Part shown: one piece after another, positions 35,701 through 43,989 of the stretch | How the letters are laid out: each line of letters starts with the position of its first letter | Numbering within the stretch: position 1 is the stretch's first letter | Source: Halocatena marina | Lineage (GTDB): Archaea > Halobacteriota > Halobacteria > Halobacteriales > Haloarculaceae | DNA length: 64,000 bases | Reading direction: 5' to 3' | Assembly: GCF_023276375.1 (NCBI RefSeq) | Contig: NZ_JALLPK010000001.1 | Span: 62,001-126,000, forward strand | The notes under the pieces: model-generated | Told to the model about the DNA's origin: nothing | The model's input: the letters and a program-made list of their open reading frames with translations, nothing else | Database searches by the model: none | Program-made: the position numbers and the translations under genes

Positions 35701-35989
35701 TCGTTTCCGGAAGATCGTACGTACGAACGTGAGCCTGCCCGAGACTCACGTCCACCGGGAGATCATACAACCGTAACGCTTCCTCTGCGTACTCGCGGAA
35801 CTGCTCGGGTTGCGTGCGAAGATCCTCGGCGAGCGATTGGTCGTAGCGATAGAGATCGTTCCAAGAGACGTAGAGCGAGCGCTTATCGTTGGGATACTTG
35901 CGTGCGAGTTCACCAATCTCGTTGCGGTAGTAGGTGCGGTAGAACTCCTCGAAGCTATCGATGATTTCGGTGTTCTCCGCGCGAGCCAT
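32732..35989 (-). CDS. mcm: Replicative DNA helicase MCM with two mini-inteins
   Basis: A 1085-residue precursor; removing inteins of 204 and 183 residues leaves 698, the usual haloarchaeal MCM length. MCM forms the ring helicase that unwinds DNA at forks. N-terminal domain with zinc cluster (CQRC and CQGC near residues 134-160), AAA+ domain split by inteins at the Walker A (GDPGTGK followed by C) and just after Walker B (VDELDKMR followed by C), arginine-finger region SRFDIIF, and a C-terminal winged helix. Start is the Met of MARAEN (35989); an upstream ATG at 36007 adds six residues. The first downstream gene abuts it. Confidence 0.96.
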   Translation of the reverse strand: MARAENTEIIDSFEEFYRTYYRNEIGELARKYPNDKRSLYVSWNDLYRYDQSLAEDLRTQPEQFREYAEEALRLYDLPVDVSLGQAHVRTYDLPETTEIREIRAHHCGQLVSLRGIIRKATDVRPKIQEAAFECQRCGSLTRIPQTGGDFHQPHECQGCERQGPFRINFDQSEFIDAQKIRVQESPEGLRGGERPQNIDIHIEDDITGEVTAGDTVRVTGVLHLDQQESHGEKSTMFDIYMEGITVEIEDDRFEDMTITEEDKKRIISLSDENDIYDQMVASMAPSIYGYDDEKLAIILQLFSGVTKNLPDGSRIRGDMHILLIGDPGTGKCVSGETSVRLADGSQAPIRELVESRLDDPEPIDDGVYQSCEFWLPSLDSDGTLTQKRATKVWKRTAPEQMYHIETARGYELEVTPSHPLFVDSDGQFTPVRAESLAVGDPIAVADGYREQNQNQTQSQSLDQEQRISIHSTTATATDGGTDTKSAETSVSHAAPAVVSDRIEAITITEPDEEWVYDLEVAGTHTYLSNDVVSHNSQLLQYVRNIAPRSVYTAGKGSSAAGITAAAVRDDFSEGQQWSLEAGALVLADQGVAAVDELDKMRCVTGDTLVLTGQGTVPIRELACDAASEGKEASHYENGRTIRGMNKEVWTMDDDGRIVRRSIEAVHEYDAPTQLHEITLESGESLTTTADHPFFVLKNDERTEKPAADLARNDLVAVPNPVTDGGTKLNVLHAPLERRDYSGKDVSYRKVERTRSIDDHAYESVYDLTVEGTHNFVANGMIVHNSEDRSAMHEALEQQEISISKAGINATLKSRCSLLGAANPKYGRFDEYESIPEQIDLEPALISRFDIIFTVTDKPNPEKDKELAEHIVNTNYAGELHTHRTETSTSNVSQEEVDSVTEDVEPSIDADLLRKYIAYAKRSCFPMMTEEAKTSIEDFYVDLRSQGTDGDAPVPVTARKLEALVRLAEASARVRLSDTVEKEDVDRILEVVTASLEDIGMDPETGEFDADVIETGTSKSQRDRIRNIKGIISEIEQEYDDGAPIEEILDYAETVGMERSKAEHEIEKLRRQGDVYEPNTGNLRTV
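33638..34186 (-). other. Mini-intein 2 of MCM, just after Walker B
   Basis: A 183-residue intein between VDELDKMR and SEDRSAMHEA. Block A is CVTGDTLVLTGQGT, block B is TTTADHPFF (with the T-x-x-H), block F is SVYDLTVEGTHNFVAN and block G is MIVHN. No homing endonuclease domain is present and the linker between blocks B and F is short. The first extein residue after it is Ser. Both ends and the length fit a functional splicing domain. Confidence 0.93.
34385..34996 (-). other. Mini-intein 1 of MCM, in the Walker A loop
   Basis: A 204-residue intein starting at the Cys right after GDPGTGK and ending in VVSHN before the extein Ser that continues the ATP-binding loop. Splicing block A is CVSGETSVRLADGS, block B is VTPSHPLF (with the T-x-x-H), block F is WVYDLEVAGTHTYLSN, and block G is VVSHN. 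No LAGLIDADG (DOD) endonuclease is present; instead a Gln/Asn/Ser/Thr-rich linker fills the position (about 34517-34645, REQNQNQTQSQSLDQEQ). Extein junction residue is Ser, allowing standard class-1 splicing. Confidence 0.93.
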
Positions 35990-36233
35990 CGCATCCTCGT
36001 TGTGCATCTCCGGATAAGTACCTTCGCACAGCCGAGTGGAAGTGAATGTGATAGACTATCAAGCGATCCCGTTGGATCACGAGAGCTGACTCGATTCACA
36101 GCGAGGGTCTCACTGCCAGATGGCCTGTAATCTATTTACTTTAACAAGTGTTTCTCTCAGTATAGATGGTCGATCTTCTCCTTTGTAGTGAATCGTCGTC
36201 GTAGGGGTCGGATCCCCCGTTGTAACAAGATGA

Positions 36234-37271
36234 TCACACGATCCCGATCAGCTGCAACAGTGAGGCGAGAAGATCGCCGTAGGTGAGTGCGGTTAGTAGC
36301 CCGAAAAACACCACGACGAGAAACGGAATACCGGGAGAGACCCACACCGACTCGGTCTCGCTGGAACTGAGCAGCTCCAACCCAGCGCGCAACTGCGCAG
36401 GTGTGGATCCGTACGCATCGCCGTCGATATCCGCAAAAAAGGCAGCCACCCCCCACGCGTCGGACGCAGCCGCATCGATCTCCCGGTCGTCGATTCGCTG
36501 TCGATCGGCTCGCCGAGTCTCGCTATACAGCTGACTACTGATCAGTCGCTCGTCGTACTCAGCTACTGAGCCGTCGCCGGGATCGTTCGGTGTCGTCGGA
36601 ATACTCGTTGGATCACGGTGTGTGGCCGGTGACTGACGCACTGCCTCCAGCGTCGATCCTCGCCAGCGCAGATACATTCGAACTGCATCGATATCGAGTC
36701 CGTCGCTGTCACTGTCCTGTGTTCCATCTTTCTGGAGGAGTTGTCCATGCACGTTCGCCACTCTGTCGACGGAGACCGGCCATCCGACGAACATCGTCGG
36801 TTGACACCGACCGTTGATAGCGTTCCGGCCAGCGAGCACGAGTGGAATGGCAGCCGAAATGAGTGCTGTATTCGTGAGGATCGTGAGCGAGAACACGCCA
36901 ACTGCGGATGGTTCGAGCGGGATTGCGGTCCATCGAACGTACACCTCGGGATACGTCGGAAAAACCACCGCGAGCGTCACGATTGCCTTTGCATCCGCAC
37001 CGCCAAAGCCACCCAGTCGCCAGACAGCGTATCCCAACGGGGCAACCACTCCGAGGCTCACTCCGACGCGAAGAAAAAACAGCGACTGAATCTCTGGTGA
37101 CGAGAGAGCGATAACCGACCGGCCGTCCAGCGTTAGGGTGATGAGACCAACGGCGACGAGTGGAACCCAGACACAGTTCGGTACCCGTCGGGTTCGAACA
37201 TCCTGATAGGCAGCCCACGCGAAAACGGGAACGGTAACGAACCTGAGTAAATCGGGAATCGAGACGAACAC
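36234..37271 (-). CDS. pibD: Prepilin peptidase, A24 family (PibD-like)
   Basis: A membrane aspartic peptidase of about 345 residues that cleaves class III signal peptides of archaeal pilins and archaellins. The catalytic aspartates are visible in AAYQDVRTRRVPN and in GGFGGADAK (GxxD type). Several membrane helices flank a long hydrophilic insert between about residues 160 and 300, rich in Ser/Asp and probably cytoplasmic, with the last helix at the C-terminus. I use the GTG ending at 37271 (VFVSIPDLL) because an earlier frame start (37352) would overlap the upstream gene by 49 bases and adds an implausible leader. It follows the DUF6276-like gene by 32 bases. Confidence 0.85.
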   Translation of the reverse strand: MFVSIPDLLRFVTVPVFAWAAYQDVRTRRVPNCVWVPLVAVGLITLTLDGRSVIALSSPEIQSLFFLRVGVSLGVVAPLGYAVWRLGGFGGADAKAIVTLAVVFPTYPEVYVRWTAIPLEPSAVGVFSLTILTNTALISAAIPLVLAGRNAINGRCQPTMFVGWPVSVDRVANVHGQLLQKDGTQDSDSDGLDIDAVRMYLRWRGSTLEAVRQSPATHRDPTSIPTTPNDPGDGSVAEYDERLISSQLYSETRRADRQRIDDREIDAAASDAWGVAAFFADIDGDAYGSTPAQLRAGLELLSSSETESVWVSPGIPFLVVVFFGLLTALTYGDLLASLLQLIGIV

Positions 37272-37303
37272 ACCGCACGTGGGCGCGGTATCTGATTTAA
37301 GAT

Positions 37304-37705
37304 TTAATCCAAAAACTGTTCTAGCTGGTGTCGTCGTCGTGCGGCGTCCCACTGGGGCTGGGTACTTCCTTGCCGCCCCACTCGATCGATGACCAACAAC
37401 GGATCAGCACCCGCTCGTTCAACACGTTCGAGCAAATGTTCAATTTCGGAGCGATTGAGCGCAAGTGACTTCAGAAGACCGAGGACGAGCGCCATCGGTA
37501 CCGCCGCCTCACCCGTCGGGAACGACTCACTGATTCGCTCGAACGCTGGATCAGACGCAGCATCCAACTCGGGTTGGTTCGTCGGATGCAACGAGAGACA
37601 CTGAGTACAGATCGCAAGCGTTCGCTGTGAATCGGGAGCGTACTCTCGTAGTTCGGTGGGAACGAAGAATGGAACGAGTGGCGAATCACAGTCTGGACAG
37701 GTCAT
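37304..37705 (-). CDS. Zinc-ribbon protein, DUF6276-like
   Basis: A 133-residue protein. The N-terminus holds two Cys pairs, CPDC at 3-6 and CTQC near 33-36, forming a probable zinc ribbon. The C-terminal two-thirds is helical (EAAVPMALVLGLLKSLALNRSEIEHLLERVERAGADPLL split across helices), ending DAARRRHQLEQFLD. It matches the haloarchaeal family I know as DUF6276. Function unknown. It sits 40 bases after atpD on the same strand and is followed by the prepilin peptidase, so the three may be one transcript. Confidence 0.8.
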   Translation of the reverse strand: MTCPDCDSPLVPFFVPTELREYAPDSQRTLAICTQCLSLHPTNQPELDAASDPAFERISESFPTGEAAVPMALVLGLLKSLALNRSEIEHLLERVERAGADPLLVIDRVGRQGSTQPQWDAARRRHQLEQFLD

Positions 37706-37745
37706 ACGCCCGATTAGTGAAGCAGCGTGAAAACGGTATCAAATC

Positions 37746-38453
37746 TCAGTCGGCAGCGGGTGCTTTCTCGCGTTCGGGCTCCTCACTTCCGGATTCGGAT
37801 GATTCACGCGCCTCGGCTTCCTTCTCTTCAGCCTCCTTCTTGTTTTTGATCTTTTTCAGTCTGAAGATCTCTTCGCGCTCTTGTTCTTCGAGCTTTTGTT
37901 CGATGTACTCTTCACTCTCGTAGAGGTCCGGAAGAAGCTTGAACTCAAGTGCGTTGACCCGTCGCTTGGTCGTTTCGATCTCTTCGAGCATCTTCTTCAT
38001 CGCCGTTTCGACCTCTGCAGCGAGAATAATCTGTGCGAGGAGATCCTCGTAGGCTTCTGCGGCCTCGTCGATGCGAGCACTCGTACCGACGACACCGTAG
38101 CCGCGCTCATCGAGTGATTTCTTCACCTTCGAGGATTCGATCTGTGGAACGACCACACCCATGATGTTTTTCGACTGGGTCGTGATCTCGGGATGTTCTT
38201 TCAACGCAGCGGCCGCACCGCGCACCGCGATATCGCCGTCCATCGCGCGCGCCATATTGATTTTGCGCTGGGCGCTCTCGTAGGCCGTATCGAGATCTGA
38301 ACGCACGTCTTGGGCCTGATCGAGAATGTCCATGAACTCCATGATAAGCCCATCGCGTTTCTTTTCGAGCGTGTCGTGCCCGCGCTCGGAGAGTTTGATG
38401 CGCTCCTCGATCGCCATGAGGTTCTTCCGGGTCGGCTTGACGTCCGTGGCCAT
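37746..38453 (-). CDS. atpD: A-type ATP synthase subunit D
   Basis: A 235-residue subunit D of the archaeal A1Ao ATP synthase, forming the central rotor stalk that couples catalytic A/B subunits to the membrane ring. The N-terminal and C-terminal long helices ([22 protein letters not shown] and [17 protein letters not shown]) form the antiparallel coiled coil, typical for the family. The C-terminal 40 residues are highly charged and variable. ATG ending at 38453 gives the family's MATDVKPTR start; a TTG upstream is not used. Other atp genes are not in this window. Confidence 0.95.
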   Translation of the reverse strand: MATDVKPTRKNLMAIEERIKLSERGHDTLEKKRDGLIMEFMDILDQAQDVRSDLDTAYESAQRKINMARAMDGDIAVRGAAAALKEHPEITTQSKNIMGVVVPQIESSKVKKSLDERGYGVVGTSARIDEAAEAYEDLLAQIILAAEVETAMKKMLEEIETTKRRVNALEFKLLPDLYESEEYIEQKLEEQEREEIFRLKKIKNKKEAEEKEAEARESSESGSEEPEREKAPAAD

Positions 38454-38694
38454 GTTATTCAAAAATTACCCATGGAGGCTCTTACGTGTTGTCGTTGGTC
38501 GTGATTGAGCGTCTAAGCACAACACTCCGTACTTATATTACTGGAGAAATCACAACGAGACTCACTACGAAAACCGCGTCGCTCTCTCCGTGTCTTCGTC
38601 GATCGGAACAACCGAATGACTGTGAGTGTCACCCGTGCTTGTTATTATCATAAATCAGTTGGGGTTTAATACGGTTGACTGTCTGCGAGAGGGT

Positions 38695-39225
38695 ATGCCG
38701 GGACCAACGTTCTGCGACGGTGATATCGTAGAACTTCGGACGATCGAGGAAGAGGACATCGAGTTTCTACAGCAGCTCATTAACGATTCGCGCGTCCGAA
38801 CCTCCCTTGCCGCTGTCGAGCCGAAAAACCGAGAGCAAGAGCGAGATTGGGTTGGCTCGCTCGGAGATGATGACAGCGTTCATCTCCTCATTTGTGCCGA
38901 TGGCGAACGGGTCGGGTGTATCAGTCTCAAGCCCCCAAACGAGATCTGGGGCGTGGTCGAGGTTGGCTACATGATTGCGCCCGAACAGTGGGGGAATGGG
39001 TACGCGACGGATGCACTGGCAACACTGTGTGGCTACGCATTCAACGAGCGACGACTCAACAAGGTCTACGCCCACTGTTTTACGACGAACCCCGCATCGA
39101 GGCGGGTTCTAGAAAAGGTTGGCTTCGAGGAGGAAGGTCTCCTCCGCGAGGAAGCTTTCATTGACGGTGACCACGTCGATGTTCATCGCTACGGGCTTCT
39201 GGCTAATGAGTGGCAGAATGCGTGA
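38695..39225 (+). CDS. GNAT N-acetyltransferase, RimJ/RimL type
   Basis: A 176-residue acetyltransferase of the RimJ/RimL-like GNAT group. The family's acetyl-CoA binding segment appears as PEQWGNGYATDAL (Q/R-x-x-G-x-G/A) near residue 100, followed by ALATLCGYAFNERRLNKVYAHCFTTNPASRRVLEKVGF, a long stretch typical of the fold. It may acetylate protein N-termini or small amines; the target is unknown. Start is ATG 38695; the open frame begins at 38626 but the upstream part is AT-rich, contains hydrophobic residues, and looks like promoter. Another GNAT gene lies at 57219-57809. Confidence 0.88.
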   Translation: MPGPTFCDGDIVELRTIEEEDIEFLQQLINDSRVRTSLAAVEPKNREQERDWVGSLGDDDSVHLLICADGERVGCISLKPPNEIWGVVEVGYMIAPEQWGNGYATDALATLCGYAFNERRLNKVYAHCFTTNPASRRVLEKVGFEEEGLLREEAFIDGDHVDVHRYGLLANEWQNA

Positions 39226-39363
39226 TTACTGTTCGAATATAGTGGTCTATGTCGCTCGAAGCTCTCCAGACACACACCGTCGAAATCGTGCGCTGTGTCA
39301 GCACGCCTGCGTTCGATGATCGTTGCGCGCACATTTTTCACCGCTGGGCGTCCGGATGCGTGT

Positions 39364-40242
39364 ATGGTACTCGACGTACTGTCTGAGGAGGACGAACCGC
39401 GCGCCATCGACACCCACGCTCACCAGCCGACAAGCGAATTCTTAGAAGACGCTGGCGGGGAGATAATGCGCGACGCCGCCAAAAAATTCGGAACCGATCT
39501 CGAAACGTGGGACTATGAGGCGATGATCGAGGAGTATCACGAAGTGGGCGTTGGTCGCGCCATTCTCCTCGGCTGGGACGCAGAGACGAACACCGGAAAT
39601 CCGCCCGTTCCAAACGACTACGTTGCCGAGGTGCGCGATGCACACCCCGACTTTTTCGTCGCATTCGGCGGTGTCGATCCACTCAAGGATACTGCAATCG
39701 AGGAAGCAGAGCGTTGTATCGAGGATCTCGATCTTTCCGGATTCAAGTTCCAGCAGATCGCGCAGGGATTCGACCCGAGCGATCCCGAACACGAAGCGCT
39801 CTTTAGCACCATCGAGGAGCTCGGTGTCCCTGTTGTTTTCCACGGCGGAAGCTCGACGCTCGGCGCGGGAGCGCCCGGTGGTCGTGGTCTCCAACTGAAG
39901 TACGGCGACCCGATGCTCGTCGATGATCTTGCTGCGCGTCATCCGGATCTCGACATTCTCCTCGCACACCCCGCGTTCCCGTGGGAAAAAGAGCAACTCG
40001 CCATCTGCCAACAGAAGGGCAACGTCTACATGGATCTCTCGGGCTGGCTCCCAAAATACATCGACGAACAGGTGCTCCAGTACGCGGGATCAATCCTGAA
40101 GGACAAAGTGATGTTCGGAACAGACTACCCGATGATCCACCCGGATCGCTGGCTCCAGCAGTTCGAAACCCACACAGATTACTCGAAAGAAGTCCAGCGA
40201 AAACTCCTCTGGGAGAACGCCGAAGCGTTCCTTGGACTATAA
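39364..40242 (+). CDS. Amidohydrolase-family metal-dependent hydrolase
   Basis: A 292-residue TIM-barrel amidohydrolase of the ACMSD/2-amino-3-carboxymuconate-semialdehyde decarboxylase-like clan (COG2159). Metal ligands: IDTHAHQ (HxH, near residues 16-18), the mid-barrel FHGG (His near 158), LLAHPAFPW, and GTDYPMIHP (Asp near 253). Family members decarboxylate or hydrolyse aromatic-acid intermediates; the substrate here is open. Start ATG 39364 is preferred over frame start 39295, whose added 23 residues lack acidic character. Next gene is convergent (sulfite-oxidase-like), so it is likely monocistronic. Confidence 0.85.
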   Translation: MVLDVLSEEDEPRAIDTHAHQPTSEFLEDAGGEIMRDAAKKFGTDLETWDYEAMIEEYHEVGVGRAILLGWDAETNTGNPPVPNDYVAEVRDAHPDFFVAFGGVDPLKDTAIEEAERCIEDLDLSGFKFQQIAQGFDPSDPEHEALFSTIEELGVPVVFHGGSSTLGAGAPGGRGLQLKYGDPMLVDDLAARHPDLDILLAHPAFPWEKEQLAICQQKGNVYMDLSGWLPKYIDEQVLQYAGSILKDKVMFGTDYPMIHPDRWLQQFETHTDYSKEVQRKLLWENAEAFLGL

Positions 40243-40378
40243 CGTCGAACTACATCTCGATAGATTCAGCATAACGACGAGATGCTTTCCAAGTGGCGCT
40301 CTGTTTCACGTGGAGCTACTGGATCATCAATCTCTGAAAGATGGCTCGAACTGCACTGGTAACGCTTCGATTATGTCG

Positions 40379-41863
40379 TCACCCGTTCGTGACCGTCACC
40401 GTGACTGCTTCGGGCATGTATGCATTATTGCCGTATCCTTTCCTGTTCCACGGATACTTCCCGTTCTGGATCTGGCGGAGATTCTCATCGGGCTTCGAAA
40501 TCGTCGCCGGTTGGCTCCGACCGTTTTCGTCGGTCGCTCGCGAGACGAGCGTATACTCACCTGGTGTGACATCCCACTCGTATCTGAACATCCGCCACGC
40601 GGTCGGTCCGGGATGCGGTCCCGCGAATTCGGCCTCCGAGAACGTCTTGCCGCCGTCGGTTGAGACTTCAACTTGCTTCACCTCATCTTCGCCCGCCCAC
40701 GCAACACCGAGAACATCGATCGTTCCCTCTGAATTCGGACTGACTGTGGCCCCATCGATCGGCGAGGTAACGAAGGATTTCGTTAGCATCTCGTACATGT
40801 AGGGGTGTTTGACCTGATCGGAGGTCATCTGTGCCTCAGTGTCAAAGGTGTCGATCGTCTTGTACTGTTTCGCTTCGGAGTCTTGCGCCGGAAGGATCCG
40901 GTAGGAGTACTGTTGCCAGTGGGTGTAGAGGCGCTGATCTCCCTCTTCCCACTTTTCACCATACAGCATCGTATCCATCACGTGCATCCGGTTGACCCAT
41001 TTGACGCTGTTGCAGCCGTACCAACCGGGTACGATGAGCCGAACCGGAAAGCCGTGCTCTGCGGTGAGTGGCTCGCCGTTACGCTCGTACGCAAGAATCG
41101 TGTCTTTTCTGACCTTTGACAGCGGAATCGAGCGTGCGAACACGTCCTCTCCCTCGGGTGCATCGGCACCCATCACGGCGAGATATCCGTCGCTCTCTAC
41201 TCCAAATTGGTCGAGCACCTCGCTTACGGGCGTTCCTCGATAGAACGCAGTTCCCATGGCACCGAACGTCCACTGACTGCCAGCGACCTGTGGCTCGAAG
41301 TAGCCGCGACCATTGCCGGCGCACTGCATCGTGTGCGCGACGGTCTCCGTCGAGAAATCAGATTTGAGTGACGCGATCGAAAGATCCGTTTGCTCCTGAA
41401 TCTTCCCGGTCAACGAGATGGTGTGCTCGCTCTCAGTGAGCTTCGGCGAGTCGTAATGACTCCTGATGTAACTATCCTCGACACTGGTCTTGAACTCCGT
41501 ATATTTGTCCGTGCGTTCCGTTTCGCCGTTCGGAGGACTCCCTGAGAAAATTTTCAATCCCGAATATTTCTCCTTCAACGAATCAGCGTCGTAGGTATGA
41601 TATCCCGGTCGCTGTCCGCTTTCTGTCCCCGTTTGTGTCTGTGTCTGCGTGCCGTCCGTTGGATTGCCTCCTTCAAGTTGGCTGCATCCGGCGAGCACGC
41701 TCGCTCCGACAGCCATACCGGCAGCTGCGAGGTATCGACGCCGACTCACGTACCTCTCGCGCTTGGTCTGCTCATTGGATGTTGTCTCATTCGTCTCGGC
41801 CTGAGTGGTGTCTGTCGTAGTGGCCGATTCTCTCTCACTCGCTTCAATATCGTTCATTGTCAT
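40379..41863 (-). CDS. Sulfite-oxidase-like molybdenum enzyme, Tat lipoprotein
   Basis: About 494 residues. A twin-arginine lipoprotein signal (SRRRYLAAAGMAVGASVLAGC) leads to a molybdopterin-binding SUOX domain with the Cys ligand in MQCAGNGRG, then a Mo-co dimerisation immunoglobulin-like domain (from about 380; TSPIDGATVSPNSEGTIDV). It lacks a heme domain, like bacterial SorA. Such enzymes oxidise sulfite to sulfate, or reduce S- or N-oxides as in MsrP-type relatives, passing electrons to a partner. The small copper protein directly upstream is the natural candidate. Start MTMNDIE (ending 41863) is used; the open frame extends to 41908. Confidence 0.88.
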   Translation of the reverse strand: MTMNDIEASERESATTTDTTQAETNETTSNEQTKRERYVSRRRYLAAAGMAVGASVLAGCSQLEGGNPTDGTQTQTQTGTESGQRPGYHTYDADSLKEKYSGLKIFSGSPPNGETERTDKYTEFKTSVEDSYIRSHYDSPKLTESEHTISLTGKIQEQTDLSIASLKSDFSTETVAHTMQCAGNGRGYFEPQVAGSQWTFGAMGTAFYRGTPVSEVLDQFGVESDGYLAVMGADAPEGEDVFARSIPLSKVRKDTILAYERNGEPLTAEHGFPVRLIVPGWYGCNSVKWVNRMHVMDTMLYGEKWEEGDQRLYTHWQQYSYRILPAQDSEAKQYKTIDTFDTEAQMTSDQVKHPYMYEMLTKSFVTSPIDGATVSPNSEGTIDVLGVAWAGEDEVKQVEVSTDGGKTFSEAEFAGPHPGPTAWRMFRYEWDVTPGEYTLVSRATDENGRSQPATISKPDENLRQIQNGKYPWNRKGYGNNAYMPEAVTVTVTNG

Positions 41864-41904
41864 GTTTAGAATCTCCGTTTTGTTACTCGCTCTCTGAGGT
41901 GGAG

Positions 41905-42333
41905 TCACTCGGAGACCATCACGGTTCCAACCATGCCTGATGTTGCGTGTGGAGTACAGACGTACGTGTATTCTCCAGCAGTCTCGAACGTATGCTCGTA
42001 CGTCTCTCCTTTTTCAACTAATTGGTATTTTTTGTGACCTTTGTAGGATGCGAAGGGTTTGGCACCATCTGGAATCTCGATTTTGGGGTCGTCCTTCGGT
42101 TTTGCACTCACGTTGTGCCCGGTGCTCTCGAACGTCCACGTCACCGTCTCTCCAACTGAAATTTCGACCGTCTCTGGAGTGAATACGAAATCTCCCCCTG
42201 GTCCAGCCGCTACCTCCGTTGAACCACTCTCACTCTTGCTCTTTTCACTCCCCGGCGACGATCCAGTACAGCCACTAATCACACACGCGCCAAGTACGCC
42301 AGTCTGCATCAGAACATCTCTCCGAGAGATCAT
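41905..42333 (-). CDS. Halocyanin-like blue copper lipoprotein
   Basis: A 142-residue type 1 copper protein. A twin-arginine-like lipoprotein signal (SRRDVLMQTGVLGACVISGC, Cys22) anchors it outside the membrane. The cupredoxin domain has the expected ligands: His73 in GHNVSA, and Cys126, His129 and Met134 in CTPHATSGM. It follows the plastocyanin/halocyanin pattern of electron carriers. Start MISRRD (ending 42333) is used; the frame continues to 42432 but the upstream part precedes the signal. The molybdoenzyme starts 41 bases downstream on the same strand, so the two are likely one operon and redox partners. Confidence 0.9.
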   Translation of the reverse strand: MISRRDVLMQTGVLGACVISGCTGSSPGSEKSKSESGSTEVAAGPGGDFVFTPETVEISVGETVTWTFESTGHNVSAKPKDDPKIEIPDGAKPFASYKGHKKYQLVEKGETYEHTFETAGEYTYVCTPHATSGMVGTVMVSE

Positions 42334-42444
42334 ACTATGATATCCACATTGACCGTTCAACGAGACCGGATACCAAACCGCACATACCAGAAATATTCTC
42401 CTACTTCCACCGTGCTGTCGGCCGATCAACAACTATTGATGGAA

Positions 42445-43989
42445 TTACAATATCCCGTCGATAAACGTCCCTGATCGAATCAGTTGTGTGACTGTTTCGA
42501 TTTCCTCACGAAGTGGGCGGTCTTCTCTGAGTGGCGGTACGTGATCGCGGATGCGTTCGTACGCCCGAGCAGTCCCAACTCCCGGTGAGAGATCGCTATC
42601 GACGAATTCGAGCGCCTGTGCGCCACAGAGCAGTTCGACAGCGACCGTTCTGGTCGTGTTTTCAACGACCCGTCGGGCGTTGAACGCAGACTGTGCGCTC
42701 ATGCTGACATGGTCTTCTTGTCCGCCGCTGACGGGTGTGTTGTCGATCGACGCCGGTCCAAGAGATCGGTTTTCGTTCACCAGCGACGCGGCGGTGTACT
42801 GTGCAATCATGTATCCCGATCGGAGTCCACTCTGCTCGGTGAGAAACGGCGGTAGATGCGCTTCCTGAACGTTTGGGTTGAGTAACCGATCGACGCGGCG
42901 TTCACAGATCGCCGCCAAATCCGTTAGCGCGGTCGTGGCGTAATCGAGTCGCAGTCCAAGCGGTTCGCCGTGAAAGTTACCGCCGGAAATGACGCCAACG
43001 TCGTCGGTTCCGCTCGCGCGATCGTCCGTCTCTGCTGCTGAGAAAATGAGGGGATTATCCGTGGCGCTGTTGAGTTCCACTTCGATCGCCTCCCGTAGAT
43101 GAGACACTGCATCACGGACCGCCCCATGAACTTGTGGGAGACAGCGGATCGAGTACGCATCCTGAACCCGATCGCAGTTCCGGTGTGACTCGACGATCTC
43201 TGATTGTTCGGTCACGTTCCGCACATTTTCTGCACTAATCGACTGCCCGCGGTGTGGACGCACGCGCTGGATCGCGGGATCACACGATGCGGTTGTTCCC
43301 ATCGTCACTTCCGTGGTGAGTGCACCGGCAACGTCAGCGGCCTGCAACGCTTGTTCGGCATCCACAAGCGTGAGTGCAGCGAGGCCGACTGTGAGTTGCG
43401 TACCGTTGATGAGTGCGAGGCCCTCTTTCGCCGCGAGTGAGAGCGGTTCGAGACCCGCCGCACGAAGTGCCGTTTCACCGGAACGTCGTTCCCCATCGAC
43501 GATCGCCTCTCCTTCGCCGATGAGGACGAGTGACATGTGCGCGAGTGGCGCGAGATCACCGCTGGCACCGAGGCTCCCGCGAGAGGTCACGATAGGATGA
43601 ATCCCCTCGTTCAACATCGTCTCGATGTGGGTGACGACCCGCTCGCGCACACCGGAGTAGCCTTTCACGAGCGCGTTAAGCCGCGTCAGCATCAGCGCAC
43701 GAACCTCCGCTCGTCTCAGCTCCCGACCAGCACCAGCAGCGTGGCTCCGAATCAGGTTCGTCTGCAATCGTTCGAGGTCATCCTCGGGAATTCGTTCGGT
43801 GACGAGCTGACCGAATCCAGTGTTCAGTCCGTACACCGGCTCCTCGCTCTCGACGACGCGCTCAACACGGGCGCGTGAGGAACGCACTGCTTCGAGGGTC
43901 GCTTCGGGAACAGTTACTGACTCGTTTTTGCGTGCGACGGCAACAACGTCCGCCGGTGTTAGTGACTCACCGTCGAGTTCAATGGTCAT
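42445..43989 (-). CDS. hutH: Histidine ammonia-lyase
   Basis: A 514-residue lyase that converts L-histidine to urocanate plus ammonia, first step of histidine degradation. The self-made MIO cofactor comes from Ala142-Ser143-Gly144 within GSLGASGDLAPLAH. Tyr in VYGLNTGFG (near 53) and the conserved QDxxS-like segment (SGGQEDHVSMSA) are present. Full length for the family. Its start overlaps hutI by 11 bases; last gene of the hut operon. The stop lies 111 bases before the halocyanin gene. Confidence 0.97.
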   Translation of the reverse strand: MTIELDGESLTPADVVAVARKNESVTVPEATLEAVRSSRARVERVVESEEPVYGLNTGFGQLVTERIPEDDLERLQTNLIRSHAAGAGRELRRAEVRALMLTRLNALVKGYSGVRERVVTHIETMLNEGIHPIVTSRGSLGASGDLAPLAHMSLVLIGEGEAIVDGERRSGETALRAAGLEPLSLAAKEGLALINGTQLTVGLAALTLVDAEQALQAADVAGALTTEVTMGTTASCDPAIQRVRPHRGQSISAENVRNVTEQSEIVESHRNCDRVQDAYSIRCLPQVHGAVRDAVSHLREAIEVELNSATDNPLIFSAAETDDRASGTDDVGVISGGNFHGEPLGLRLDYATTALTDLAAICERRVDRLLNPNVQEAHLPPFLTEQSGLRSGYMIAQYTAASLVNENRSLGPASIDNTPVSGGQEDHVSMSAQSAFNARRVVENTTRTVAVELLCGAQALEFVDSDLSPGVGTARAYERIRDHVPPLREDRPLREEIETVTQLIRSGTFIDGIL

